A stretch of DNA of 64,000 bases from Endozoicomonas sp. OPT23 (GTDB lineage Bacteria > Pseudomonadota > Gammaproteobacteria > Pseudomonadales > Endozoicomonadaceae), in NCBI RefSeq assembly GCF_009653635.1, contig NZ_PPFD01000003.1, positions 186,001 through 250,000 of the forward strand, written 5' to 3'. This document shows, one piece after another, positions 26,007-34,194 of this stretch. A program made the translations under genes and the position numbers. Under the pieces are notes generated by a model that saw nothing but the letters and a program-made list of their open reading frames with translations, made no database searches and was not told the DNA's origin. Within the stretch, counting starts at the first letter, position 1; every line of letters starts with the position of its first letter.

Positions 26007-26198
26007 ATGAAACGGCGGAAAACCTCCCGTATAAAAGCAGGTTGTACGCTTGAAGAAAGACATGATTGGGTCTGTATGGAAATACTCAATGGCCATATCT
26101 GGACTTGTGTCTACCACTATCACCGAACCAAGGGTGTTTTGGTCGGTGATGAACCACCCAATGATTCATGGCCTAAATCTAACCACCGCAGTAAATAG
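26007..26198 (+). CDS. Hypothetical small prophage protein
   Basis: A 63-residue basic protein, with a Lys/Arg-rich first 12 residues and several Trp/His/Cys (HDWVCMEILNGHIWTCVYHY). It starts just after the upstream stop, so coupling is likely. It ends at the edge of the long palindromic region. Length and composition give limited support; function is unknown. Confidence 0.5.
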   Translation: MKRRKTSRIKAGCTLEERHDWVCMEILNGHIWTCVYHYHRTKGVLVGDEPPNDSWPKSNHRSK

Positions 26199-26316
26199 CC
26201 GGTTTTCTTTGACTGTGAAGGCAGGGCGATAAGATTAATCGCGAGGTCAGCCCCATGACCTCACGGGCGATTAATCGGCCTGCCAAGTTTCGATGTCAAA
26301 AAAAACCGGCTTTTTC
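26197..26316 (+). other. Nested palindromic region (candidate phage origin/packaging signal or terminator)
   Basis: Four nested helices: AGCCGGTTTT (26197-26206) with AAAACCGGCT (26302-26311); GGCAGG (26220-26225) with CCTGCC (26279-26284); GATTAATCGC (26233-26242) with GCGATTAATC (26267-26276); GAGGTCA (26243-26249) with TGACCTC (26256-26262) around a 6-base loop. The right outer arm runs into TTTTT, so it can also terminate transcription. Long hairpins of this kind are the hallmark of filamentous-phage intergenic regions. Confidence 0.75.
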
Positions 26317-26440
26317 TTCCCTTAAAACCATTGCTGTTAGTGGTTGTTAATGGTTAGAAGGAAAGTGCTTTCGCTTCCTTGTCTGCCCTATATCCGGGGC
26401 GTATACCTATAGGAGACAACCAATCGCAAGGAGCACAAAA

Positions 26441-26734
26441 ATGAATTCAACTGTTAATGCAATGTACCTGGGCATCAAAGTCACCGAGTTTGAAGCCAAC
26501 CGTTACTTAAAAGTTTTCCTCGCTGTTCCACCGGATTCTGAAAACAAAAACATTTCGGGTTTGGATGTCATGATCTGTTCTGCCGATGTTGAAAACCTCT
26601 ACGAATACGAGCGATTGAAACCGCAACAGAATTACGAATTTAAAACCAAAATCCAGTCCGGTGCTCAAAACAAAATTTCTATCAAGATCATTGGCATCAA
26701 GAAACAGCCTGCTACTGCCAAACCGCAGGCTTAA
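26441..26734 (+). CDS. Filamentous-phage ssDNA-binding protein (pV-like)
   Basis: A 97-residue protein with a strong ribosome site (AAGGAG, 8 bases upstream). Beta-rich composition (VTEFEANRYLKVFLAVPP, then YEFKTKIQSGAQNKISIKII) and a disordered Ala/Lys/Gln tail fit a small OB-fold ssDNA-binding protein. The place, immediately ahead of the coat genes, is that of gene V in inoviruses. Assignment is by position, size and composition; I see no single diagnostic motif. In the family such proteins coat the progeny single strand before packaging. Confidence 0.65.
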   Translation: MNSTVNAMYLGIKVTEFEANRYLKVFLAVPPDSENKNISGLDVMICSADVENLYEYERLKPQQNYEFKTKIQSGAQNKISIKIIGIKKQPATAKPQA

Positions 26735-26737
26735 TTG

Positions 26738-26950
26738 ATGCAAGTCCTTCTGTGTGATGAATTCGAGCTGAAAAAGAAAGGAGAGGTTCTTTGTTCCGGG
26801 GAAGCTTCTTTCATCACGCTGGAAGAGCTACAGGCAAGCCCTGTGGCTGATGGGGTGACGATGGAACAAGCGAATGAACTGCTGACTGCGGCACTGCTGG
26901 TGCTCTCAATCGCATTCGTTTTCTCGCTGATTCTTCGTCAATTACGTTAA
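26738..26950 (+). CDS. Small membrane protein, putative minor coat protein
   Basis: A 70-residue protein beginning at ATG 26738 (a TTG one codon earlier is also in frame). The N-terminal two-thirds is acidic and soluble; the last 25 residues are a membrane span (LTAALLVLSIAFVFSLILRQL). It sits between the ssDNA-binding and major coat genes, where inoviruses carry small structural or assembly proteins. It follows the upstream stop by 3 bp. Confidence 0.6.
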   Translation: MQVLLCDEFELKKKGEVLCSGEASFITLEELQASPVADGVTMEQANELLTAALLVLSIAFVFSLILRQLR

Positions 26951-26969
26951 ACAAGACTGGAGACAAGTC

Positions 26970-27176
26970 ATGTTTAAGAAACTAAAGGCTTTTACCCTAG
27001 GTGCAGTGTGTTCGGTTCTATCGATGGGTGCGTTTGCAGCTATTGATGTTACTGCTGCAACTACCGCCCTGACTACTGATGGTACAGCCGCCATCACTGC
27101 TGTGGGTACGGCACTGGTTGGACTGGCAGCTGTAGCTGTCGTGTTCAAGTGGGTAAAAGGTGCAATCTTCGGTTGA
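26970..27176 (+). CDS. Major coat protein (pVIII-like)
   Basis: A 68-residue precursor. The signal peptide is residues 1-23 (basic MFKKLK, hydrophobic core, AFA cleavage site). The mature subunit has about 45 residues: a short polar N-terminus, a hydrophobic helix (GTALVGLAAVAVVFKWV) and a basic C-terminus that contacts phage DNA. This architecture is diagnostic for filamentous-phage major coat proteins. A strong terminator follows 20 bp later, as in other inoviruses, allowing high expression. Confidence 0.92.
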   Translation: MFKKLKAFTLGAVCSVLSMGAFAAIDVTAATTALTTDGTAAITAVGTALVGLAAVAVVFKWVKGAIFG

Positions 27177-27196
27177 TCCTGAAGCTTGTCCCTCTT

Positions 27197-27224
27197 GGCA
27201 GGAGGGGTTTTCCTCCTGCCTTTT
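27197..27224 (+). terminator. Terminator after the major coat gene
   Basis: GGCAGGAGG (27197-27205) pairs with CCTCCTGCC (27212-27220) and is followed by TTTT. This is the equivalent of the central terminator downstream of gene VIII in M13-type phages. Confidence 0.88.
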
Positions 27225-27255
27225 ACCATCACATGCGCTACTGGCTGATCCCGTT

Positions 27256-27324
27256 ATGAATTTTGATCCGAACATCTTCTATCTGTTCGTGATGTTGCTT
27301 GCATTCTGGATGCTGCGGCCATGA
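27256..27324 (+). CDS. 22-residue hydrophobic protein (pVII/pIX-like candidate)
   Basis: ATG at 27256 to TGA at 27322-27324 encodes a 22-residue peptide, MNFDPNIFYLFVMLLAFWML plus two residues. A short acidic start is followed by a membrane helix. Its stop overlaps the ATG of the adsorption-protein gene (ATGA). In inoviruses the tip proteins pVII and pIX are about 30 residues, hydrophobic and encoded next to the coat gene, so this is a plausible virion-end protein. No good ribosome site is visible. Confidence 0.5.
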   Translation: MNFDPNIFYLFVMLLAFWMLRP

Positions 27325-28664
27325 GAGTTTTTCTATTTTTGATGCTTACAGCCTTCTCATCCATCAGCGTGGCTGAAGATTTTTACTGGCTGGATCACCA
27401 CAACAATTCTTTCACTCAAGACCCTATGAGCTACTGCATTGCCTATGCAAAAGCTAACTACGATCGCACTGAAGGCGCTTTGATTGTTCACCCGCAAACA
27501 GGACTCAGAAATGGAGGAACCCAGTTTCTCTGCTCTCCCTGTACTCGAAAATATGAGTACTGCTACAACGTAAATTTTTATTTCAACCGCCAGGGCGATG
27601 AATGTTCTACCAGTGATTACAACGAAGAACTGGGAATTTGTGAGCCTCCCCCTGACTGCTCCACCTATAAGCCGCTGACCAGTCAACTCAACCTGAGCCA
27701 AGGTTGCTATAACAGTTGTCAGTTCGAAAATCTTGGAGCCATTCGAGATTACGACAACTTACTGGCACCGATTCAATATGAATACCTTTCTACAGGCTTA
27801 ACCTGCACCAGTCTTGATCAAGAGCTGACAGGTTCAACGGAATACACCGAAACCAGTGAAGAGGGTCATGACTGCCGAACCACTGACCAATACCAGGTCT
27901 GTATCAACGCTGAAACCAGCTGCAAAATCATTGACGGTATTGAGTCCTGTGTAGACAACGAGACTCGGGAACAGGATTACAACTGCGGCACCTTTAACGG
28001 TGAAGTGGTCTGTATCAAAAAGAGTGTTCAATCGAGCTGCACTTTTGTAAATGGGGAAAGGCTCTGTGTTTACCCTGAAGGCGAAGCCATAGACATCGCT
28101 TCTGTTGATCATCCCGATAATGGTGGCAACGGTGACGGCAACAATAACAACGACATTCTTGATGAACAGGATCTCAGCGATAACTCGCTCACCGCTCAAC
28201 AGGTCAAAGCTATTGTCGAAGAGGCTGTCGCCAAGCAGCAGGCTCAAAAACAAGCCGATCGTGATAACCCTAAATCCGCCGTTTCTGGTATTGAGTGCGA
28301 TCGCACGCTGAATTGTACGGGTGATCCCGTGCAATGTGCGATCGCGCAATACGAGAAACGGCAGGCCTGCCTCTCTGAATATAAAGAATCGACCATTCAA
28401 CAGATGATCGATGCCAATCCAAACACTAAACCTCTTGGTGCTTTTGAATCGGATACTACAGTCGTTGATGTGGAAAACATGCTTTCCGATGAGGGGCGAT
28501 TCACTGAAATGAACTCCTGCCCTGAACCATTGTCGTTCGGTGTACTGGAAAAGAGCTTCAGTATCAGCCTTGATCCCATGTGCGAGCTTGCAGGTTATAT
28601 CCGCTACTTCATTCTCTTTGCGACCTGGTTTTCTATCGCAGTGATCATTGCCAAATCATTCTAA
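27321..28664 (+). CDS. Adsorption / minor coat protein (pIII-like)
   Basis: A 447-residue protein with a signal peptide (residues 1-18, ending SVA), a Cys-rich ectodomain, an Asn/Gly/Asp-rich flexible linker (DNGGNGDGNNNNDI, about residues 267-280), a coiled Gln/Ala/Lys segment, and a C-terminal membrane anchor (YIRYFILFATWFSIAVIIA). This N-domain/glycine linker/C-anchor plan is that of pIII, which binds the receptor pilus and TolA and ends virion assembly. Sequence of the receptor-binding part is not recognisable, as usual. Confidence 0.85.
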   Translation: MRVFLFLMLTAFSSISVAEDFYWLDHHNNSFTQDPMSYCIAYAKANYDRTEGALIVHPQTGLRNGGTQFLCSPCTRKYEYCYNVNFYFNRQGDECSTSDYNEELGICEPPPDCSTYKPLTSQLNLSQGCYNSCQFENLGAIRDYDNLLAPIQYEYLSTGLTCTSLDQELTGSTEYTETSEEGHDCRTTDQYQVCINAETSCKIIDGIESCVDNETREQDYNCGTFNGEVVCIKKSVQSSCTFVNGERLCVYPEGEAIDIASVDHPDNGGNGDGNNNNDILDEQDLSDNSLTAQQVKAIVEEAVAKQQAQKQADRDNPKSAVSGIECDRTLNCTGDPVQCAIAQYEKRQACLSEYKESTIQQMIDANPNTKPLGAFESDTTVVDVENMLSDEGRFTEMNSCPEPLSFGVLEKSFSISLDPMCELAGYIRYFILFATWFSIAVIIAKSF

Positions 28665-28682
28665 TTTCACGGAGGAAGCACT

Positions 28683-29015
28683 ATGTGGCAAATCATAATC
28701 GGCCTCTTTATGACCTTCGGTTTGCCGCTGGTCTGGATCATTCTGCGTGGGCTGGGCTTTGGACTGGTGACGTATACCGGATTGAATCTGCTGACTGATT
28801 TTATCGGAGACAAGATTCAGGAAAGTTTCGATGGAATGCCGCTGGCTATGTACCAGATGATCTCGCTGCTGGGCATTCCAACAGCAATCAATATCGTCTT
28901 CTCAGCACTCACCACCATTTTTGTGATCAAGGGACTGCTGACAGCGGCTGGTTCACCCAAGTCCAAACCTGTATGGAATGCTCCGTCCGGTGGACTTGGT
29001 GGCGGTGGAGCCTGA
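28683..29015 (+). CDS. DUF2523-family minor coat protein (pVI-like)
   Basis: A 110-residue membrane protein with three hydrophobic segments (about residues 3-22, 25-40 and 60-88) and a Gly-rich C-terminus. It resembles the DUF2523 family found between pIII- and Zot-encoding genes in inoviruses, where it plays the pVI role at the virion end. A ribosome site GGAGG lies 8 bases before the ATG. It is 18 bp after the adsorption gene. Confidence 0.85.
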   Translation: MWQIIIGLFMTFGLPLVWIILRGLGFGLVTYTGLNLLTDFIGDKIQESFDGMPLAMYQMISLLGIPTAINIVFSALTTIFVIKGLLTAAGSPKSKPVWNAPSGGLGGGGA

Positions 29016-29048
29016 GCATATAAACGAGAACTGAACCGCAGCCGCTGA

Positions 29049-29081
29049 AGGCGTGATTTCACGCAGTATAAAATCACGCCT
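29049..29081 (+). other. Perfect hairpin between DUF2523 gene and zot
   Basis: AGGCGTGATTT (29049-29059) pairs perfectly with AAATCACGCCT (29071-29081), loop 11 bases. It is not followed by a T run, so a role as mRNA processing site, attenuator or packaging signal is as likely as termination. Confidence 0.6.
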
Positions 29082-29130
29082 GAAGTGGCAACCCTGACCC
29101 TCTCGCAAGCAAACAGGCAAGGATGCCACC

Positions 29131-30459
29131 ATGCTTCATATTATTACCGGCAGACCTGGTGCCACCAAATCACTGAACTGTTTCAAAACAGTGTGTACCG
29201 AGAAGAAGTATCTGGGCAGACCCAAGTTCTACAACAACATCAAACTGAACCTGCTGGATTTTCAGGTCTGCCAGACTTTTCAGGCGTACTTCTACGATAT
29301 CTACCTGCCTGCACTCTCCAAAGCAGAACGCTCAATACTGAATGCCACTATTCAGCCTATTCATTCGCAGAAACGATTTGTAGAACTGAAGGATGTTCCC
29401 TGGCTGGAAGCACCTTTTAAAAAACACGACCCGCTTCACCAATGGCTGAAGTGGGTGAAGGTCTGCTATCCGGCCAGTGAAGTACAAAAAGTTGCTGCTA
29501 TTCAGAAACAATGCCCTGAAGGTGTGGAACTGACCTTCAAAGACTTCGAGCACTTAAACCTTCACTGGAGGCATTTTGATGAACCGCATAAATGGTATGA
29601 AATCGAAGGCTACTCGGTGTTGGTCGTCGATGAAGCACAAGAGTTCTTTCCTGTTCGATCGGGTAAAGACAAGGTGCCTGTGTATGCAGCTAAATTTGAG
29701 CGTCACCGCCATGATAGTTTTGATGTCATTCTCATTACCCAGCATCCGAATTTTCTGGATATCCATATTCGCCGTCTGGCTGGGCATCACACCCATTACT
29801 TCAATTTCTGGGGTGGTTCAAAAGTCACCTGCTATACATGGGATAAGTGCGTCGATCCTGATGACCACTTCAATAAAAAGGATGCCCAGAAAAGTGTGAC
29901 CAGCAAGCCGAAAAAATACTTCGGTGTTTATTTTTCCGCTTACGAACACACCCATGTTCTGAAGCTGCCTAAAACACTTCTGCTGATTCCGATATTCATC
30001 GCTGTGATTGCATTCGCCCTTCTGTATGTATACCGCACACTCAACAGCGACAAGGCTTTAGAAATATCTGAAAAATCACATATAGAAGAAAGTGCATCAT
30101 TTTTGCCTCAGAAATTACACCCAGATAAGCCCAGAGAACTTAGCACCGATGAGTACATCAAACGAAGAAAACCCAGATTGGCAGGACTTAAACACACTGC
30201 TCCCTTATACGATCAGTTGACCCGCCCCAAGAGCTTTCCCAAACCCCAGAACTGCATTATCTGGAATCAGGGCAAAAAATCCGAACAGTGTATCTGCTAC
30301 TCACAGCGGATCACCCGAATGGATGTGCCGGATTACCTCTGTCGATCAACCGTCAAAAACGGCTATTTCGATGAAACCCTGTCAGATAAGCACTACCGAA
30401 ACGGCAGCAAAACCAGTAAACGAAGAGAACTTAAACACTACCGTCAGCAGGACGGCTGA
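29131..30459 (+). CDS. zot: Zot-family assembly ATPase (pI-like)
   Basis: A 442-residue inner-membrane protein. The cytoplasmic N-terminal ATPase domain has a P-loop GRPGATKS (residues 7-14) and Walker B VLVVDEAQEFF (about 165-175). A single span (LLLIPIFIAVIAFALLYVY, about 285-303) is followed by a periplasmic C-terminal domain with three Cys. Zot/pI drives extrusion of filamentous virions. In Vibrio the homologue was described as zonula occludens toxin, but the conserved role is morphogenesis. There is no pIV secretin gene in the element, so a host secretin is presumably used. Confidence 0.93.
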   Translation: MLHIITGRPGATKSLNCFKTVCTEKKYLGRPKFYNNIKLNLLDFQVCQTFQAYFYDIYLPALSKAERSILNATIQPIHSQKRFVELKDVPWLEAPFKKHDPLHQWLKWVKVCYPASEVQKVAAIQKQCPEGVELTFKDFEHLNLHWRHFDEPHKWYEIEGYSVLVVDEAQEFFPVRSGKDKVPVYAAKFERHRHDSFDVILITQHPNFLDIHIRRLAGHHTHYFNFWGGSKVTCYTWDKCVDPDDHFNKKDAQKSVTSKPKKYFGVYFSAYEHTHVLKLPKTLLLIPIFIAVIAFALLYVYRTLNSDKALEISEKSHIEESASFLPQKLHPDKPRELSTDEYIKRRKPRLAGLKHTAPLYDQLTRPKSFPKPQNCIIWNQGKKSEQCICYSQRITRMDVPDYLCRSTVKNGYFDETLSDKHYRNGSKTSKRRELKHYRQQDG

Positions 30460-30467
30460 ACTCACGA

Positions 30468-30528
30468 CCTGTGCGGGACTGCCAAGCGCAGCGGCAGCCG
30501 CACAGGCAGACGTCCCTGTAGCACGTCT
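30468..30528 (+). other. Double hairpin upstream of the replication gene (candidate plus-strand origin)
   Basis: CCTGTGCGG (30468-30476) pairs with CCGCACAGG (30498-30506), and inside it CTGCC (30479-30483) with GGCAG (30493-30497), a 14-bp GC-rich stem with only a 2-base bulge. A second hairpin AGACGT (30508-30513)/ACGTCT (30523-30528) follows. It fills the gap between zot and the replication gene, where inoviruses often place the nicking origin. Confidence 0.7.
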
Positions 30529-30576
30529 TTTAACTGGAGCAGTAGAACGCAAATTGGTTATAAAAGGGATTTTCTT

Positions 30577-31884
30577 ATGCTTAATTTAGAAAGGTTTGAA
30601 CTGTCAGACGACAAGCAAAGCACGATTGCCAGCGACAAAGGTCTTTTGTTTGTCCATCCAAAATTTGGAAAGGTGGCTGATTTGTATGAAGACAACTTCC
30701 AGATCGTCGGAACCTATGTGGATACCCTTCGACAGCTCTATAAAGGCTACATAAATCCTGATTTGCTGACTGATTGTGAAGAGTCTATTAGCTTTGGAGA
30801 AAAGACCTTCAGGCTGCTGAGCTATGACTGGTTACTGGGTAAAAGCTCTAAGCAATCTGGTTATCAATTCCGGCTTCAGAACAATGAACTGGGCATTATC
30901 ATCTTTTTTAAAATGTTCCACTCCAAAGCCGAGTCGTTCTCTTCTCACCTGAAGATAGAATGCTCCCCCTGGTTTCTGGATAAGAGAACACCTAAACAGG
31001 TGGACAAGTTTCTGGACAAAATTGCCAATAAAGTTCTGAACTGTGCTGAAGCCCACTACCCTGCTATCCACCTTGCTGTAGACGTGCAAGGCTGGAAACC
31101 AGACAACGACCTTTCAGAAAGAATGGTCTGCCGGTCTCGTAGAATCAGCCAGTATCAAGGCTTTGATAAAGCAGAATTTAACCTCTCTGAAATCTCCTGC
31201 ACCTATGACCGTTCACAGTCGTTCAAATTTGGTTCTGCCGGTGCGGTACAAATGGCAATCTACAACAAAACCATACAGGCCAGAAGCATCGACAAGTTCG
31301 ACTACATCGAACACAAATGGGAAGAAAGTACTCAGCTGAAGGACGATACATCAGGCTATGACTCTGAACAGGATGTCTTCAGAACAGAACTCCGTTTTCA
31401 TCACTCGGTTATTGAGCAATTCGCTCTGGGAAGTTGTGATATAAAAACTGGTGAAATCGGAGTGAAAATGAACACCTATTCTCAGGTGATCAAGCATATA
31501 CATGCTCTCTGGCAATACGGCTTGAAAAGCTTCAAGCTTAAGTACAATAGCAACTACCTCGACCCTATCTGGACAATCCTCCAGGAAGATATTGTCTTCA
31601 AGTTCCCTGAGTCATCTTATCAAGATAACCTTCATTACAAACGGTATTACAAGAAAGCTACGTCATTCTCAGGGAAGAACTATCAGCTTGTCATCGGTAA
31701 CTTTTTATCGGCTTGTGCCAGAAAAGGTCTGGATTTTCAGACAGTTCTTGATGGGTTACAGGCGATGGTGATCTGGGATGATATTGCTGTGTACTATGAG
31801 AATAATCAGACGACGGAAGGTGAGTTGATTGGGAGAATGAAGGTGTCTTATCAGGAAAGAATTTTGATGGGTTTTTCAGTCTAA
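30577..31884 (+). CDS. Phage replication initiation protein (rolling-circle type)
   Basis: A 435-residue protein of the size of inovirus RstA/pII-type initiators. The segment SFKFGSAGAVQMAIYNKTIQ (about residues 213-232) is the pattern common to Rep_trans-like phage and plasmid replication proteins, and FRTELRFHHSVIEQF follows. These enzymes nick the double-strand origin through an active-site Tyr, which I cannot assign with certainty. It lies just after the double hairpin that could be its target. It is the last phage-core gene before the cargo. Confidence 0.8.
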   Translation: MLNLERFELSDDKQSTIASDKGLLFVHPKFGKVADLYEDNFQIVGTYVDTLRQLYKGYINPDLLTDCEESISFGEKTFRLLSYDWLLGKSSKQSGYQFRLQNNELGIIIFFKMFHSKAESFSSHLKIECSPWFLDKRTPKQVDKFLDKIANKVLNCAEAHYPAIHLAVDVQGWKPDNDLSERMVCRSRRISQYQGFDKAEFNLSEISCTYDRSQSFKFGSAGAVQMAIYNKTIQARSIDKFDYIEHKWEESTQLKDDTSGYDSEQDVFRTELRFHHSVIEQFALGSCDIKTGEIGVKMNTYSQVIKHIHALWQYGLKSFKLKYNSNYLDPIWTILQEDIVFKFPESSYQDNLHYKRYYKKATSFSGKNYQLVIGNFLSACARKGLDFQTVLDGLQAMVIWDDIAVYYENNQTTEGELIGRMKVSYQERILMGFSV

Positions 31885-31973
31885 TTTATGTTGTTAATGA
31901 ATCTACTGACTCCGTCTACTACAAGAGCACTGACTTATATGATAAAACTATTCTACTTTTATTGTCTATATCG

Positions 31974-32717
31974 ATGGAGAGTAGTTTGAAATTACATGAA
32001 GCGATTGAAAAGCTCGGTACTGATGAGGCAATAGCTACAGCTAAATCAGTTGCAGAAGATGAAAAAATTTCATGGGATATAGCGATTTCCTGTGTTTTCA
32101 AAGCAGTCGTTAATGACCCTAACAGAGTTCCAAAGATTGGCGGAAAAAATGATGATCCAAAGGCTGTAATCAAAAAATGGATAAAAAAATACAATAATGG
32201 TAAAAATGGACGTGCGAGTGTTCGTCAGTCTAATCCCCCAGGTACAGTTGCAGACCCAATTATCGAAGAAATGATTGGAGCTAGACTAGTTAAATTAAGC
32301 AGAAATGATTTATCTAAAATAAAGCATGCCCATAGATTGAGCATGTCTGCAGAGAATATTCTTGGATTAATTTTAGAGGAATATCTCTCTGATAATCTTA
32401 CAAGCCACGGCTGGCACTGCGCATGGGGTGAAACTGTCAAATCTGTCGATTTTGTACATGAAGATGGTAAACTTCTCCAAATCAAAAACCGTAGTAACTC
32501 TGAGAACAGTTCAAGTAGTTCTGTTAGGAATGGTACTAGTATAATTAAATGGTATCGCATAAAGGCAGATCGAGTTGAATATATGTGGGATAGTTTAAAT
32601 AAGATTTGTGACACTACTGATCTATCTGAAGAATCTTTCTCCAAGTTTGTTAAGAGCACACTTACAAAAAACCCAGATTGTTTAGCACTTGAGTCAGATA
32701 ATTGTTGGTCTAAATAA
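31974..32717 (+). CDS. Type II restriction endonuclease, SinI-like
   Basis: A 247-residue protein from ATG 31974; a TTG four codons earlier is possible. The core resembles the SinI family (GGWCC-cutting): GHILEEYLSD-like helix, then VDFVHEDGKLLQIKNR (about residues 155-170), a PD-(D/E)XK-type site with Q in the E position, followed by a Ser/Asn-rich NSENSSSSSVRNGT loop. It is convergent with a C5 methyltransferase, the expected partner. The recognition sequence is inferred from family resemblance only. A very AT-rich leader without a ribosome site precedes it, so expression may be weak. Confidence 0.7.
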   Translation: MESSLKLHEAIEKLGTDEAIATAKSVAEDEKISWDIAISCVFKAVVNDPNRVPKIGGKNDDPKAVIKKWIKKYNNGKNGRASVRQSNPPGTVADPIIEEMIGARLVKLSRNDLSKIKHAHRLSMSAENILGLILEEYLSDNLTSHGWHCAWGETVKSVDFVHEDGKLLQIKNRSNSENSSSSSVRNGTSIIKWYRIKADRVEYMWDSLNKICDTTDLSEESFSKFVKSTLTKNPDCLALESDNCWSK

Positions 32718-32726
32718 TAGCTTAAT

Positions 32727-32762
32727 AAATAAGCCTCAATCATAACTGATGAGGCCTATTTA
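32727..32762. terminator. Bidirectional terminator between the restriction and methyltransferase genes
   Basis: AAATAAGCCTCAATCA pairs with TGATGAGGCCTATTT with one bulge each way around a TAAC loop. It has A/T-rich flanks on both sides and lies between two convergent stops. Confidence 0.7.
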
Positions 32763-32772
32763 AAATTCATCT

Positions 32773-34194
32773 TTAGATAGTTAGATGCTGTTGTTCAAAA
32801 CTATCCTTATGTTTTTCTATCAATTTTTTAAACTCTCTTTTCCAGTCATCATCACTCGTATTTTTATACCTTGAGTATTTAAAGTTATCCATTCTAATTA
32901 CTTCTTTATTGGTTAAAAGATTCTTAATTAAAGTACCTACGGCATAACCCAGACTTAGAGGTACAGCATTTCCTACCTGTTTATATTGCTGAATGATTGG
33001 CCCTTGCAGTTTCCAATTGTCAGGAAACTCTTGAATCCTTTTATACTCTTGAATTGATAAAGGTCTATCTTCTTCAGGATGTGCCAAATCAGTTGCAGGC
33101 ATTGCAGGGTGTGTCACTAGCGTAGGTGAAGGTTTTTTCCATGCTAAACGTCTTAGAAAACCTGTCTTACCTCCTCCTGAATAAAATGACTTACCCATAG
33201 CTTCTTTTTGAATTTCTGTTGGTAGATTTTTCCAATTTTCACCTTCACTTAGCATTCTATAGTACTTCAGTCTTTTCTCAGGAAACGTAAGGTGATCATG
33301 GTTTTTTAGATCTTTTATACTGTCTTTAAGTATGTTCCATTTAGCTAAACCGTACTCACCATTTTCTGAATGTGTCGGAGTTAAGAAAGGAGGCTTCACA
33401 CCATTTCTTGAACATACAATTATTACCCTTTCTCTAATTTGAGGAGTACCAAAGTTTGCAGAATTATATAGATTGAATGAATAACCGTAACCAGAGTTTT
33501 CTAATCGATTCAATATAAAATTCAGTGCTCCTCCTTTCAGTTCATCTTGACTAAGATCCGGAAAAGATAAGCCTCTTTTGTCATGGGGTCTGTGATCCAT
33601 AGGACATGATAGTAACCCTCGAACATTTTCAATTACAAAATATTTAGGTCTTAGCTCTAGAGCTAAATCCAAATACTTGAGAAAGATGTTACCGCGCTCA
33701 TCATTAAAGCCTTTTCTTTTTCCTGCAGTACTAAATGCTTGGCATGGAGGGCCACCAACTATAAGGTCTATCTCATCATCACATGTTATTTTTGCTGCCT
33801 TTAAAATATCTTGAGCAGAATAATTATTTATGTCTCCCAGCAAAGCAGTTTTAGGTTTATTCAATGCAATAGTTTGCCGACAGAACTTGTCAACCTCACA
33901 TGCCAGCCGGATATCAAAACCAGCCTTTTCTATACCAAGATCCATACCCATTGCACCTGAAAAAAAACTCAGTGCAATTGATTTTTTATTATCCTTAACA
34001 TTATATGCAGGATGATCCTCTGCAACTCTTTGTGCTTTGCCATTGGTATAGTCAGCTAGCTTGCTTGAGTCTATCATCCAAGATTTTCCAAATCTTTTTG
34101 CAAAAACTTCACCATTTCGACAGAGAGTTCTCACTCTCTGTGGGCTAATACCTAGTCTTTTTGATGTTTCCTCAACAGTAATTTCGGTACTCAC
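32773..34194 (-). CDS. C5-cytosine DNA methyltransferase with N-terminal HTH
   Basis: A 473-residue protein. Residues 1-50 form an excisionase/MerR-like helix-turn-helix (VEETSKRLGISPQRVRTLCR). The methyltransferase follows with motif I (SFFSGAMGMDLG, about 75-86), motif IV with the catalytic Cys (GGPPCQAFS, about 146-154), motif VI (ENVRGLL), motif VIII (QIRERVIIV) and motif X (QVGNAVPLSLGYAVG). All catalytic motifs are present. It protects host DNA from the convergent endonuclease. The fused HTH may repress its own promoter, as known for several C5 methyltransferases. Confidence 0.93.
   Translation of the reverse strand: MSTEITVEETSKRLGISPQRVRTLCRNGEVFAKRFGKSWMIDSSKLADYTNGKAQRVAEDHPAYNVKDNKKSIALSFFSGAMGMDLGIEKAGFDIRLACEVDKFCRQTIALNKPKTALLGDINNYSAQDILKAAKITCDDEIDLIVGGPPCQAFSTAGKRKGFNDERGNIFLKYLDLALELRPKYFVIENVRGLLSCPMDHRPHDKRGLSFPDLSQDELKGGALNFILNRLENSGYGYSFNLYNSANFGTPQIRERVIIVCSRNGVKPPFLTPTHSENGEYGLAKWNILKDSIKDLKNHDHLTFPEKRLKYYRMLSEGENWKNLPTEIQKEAMGKSFYSGGGKTGFLRRLAWKKPSPTLVTHPAMPATDLAHPEEDRPLSIQEYKRIQEFPDNWKLQGPIIQQYKQVGNAVPLSLGYAVGTLIKNLLTNKEVIRMDNFKYSRYKNTSDDDWKREFKKLIEKHKDSFEQQHLTI

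Noticed and set aside
28290..28350. GCGATCGC palindromes in the adsorption gene as regulatory sites
   Set aside because: Two short GCGATCGC-containing words within a coding region are not enough to claim a function; they may be chance or restriction-related.
27834..28400. 188-residue minus-strand frame in the adsorption gene
   Set aside because: It lies opposite the pIII-like gene and has no ribosome site or domain.
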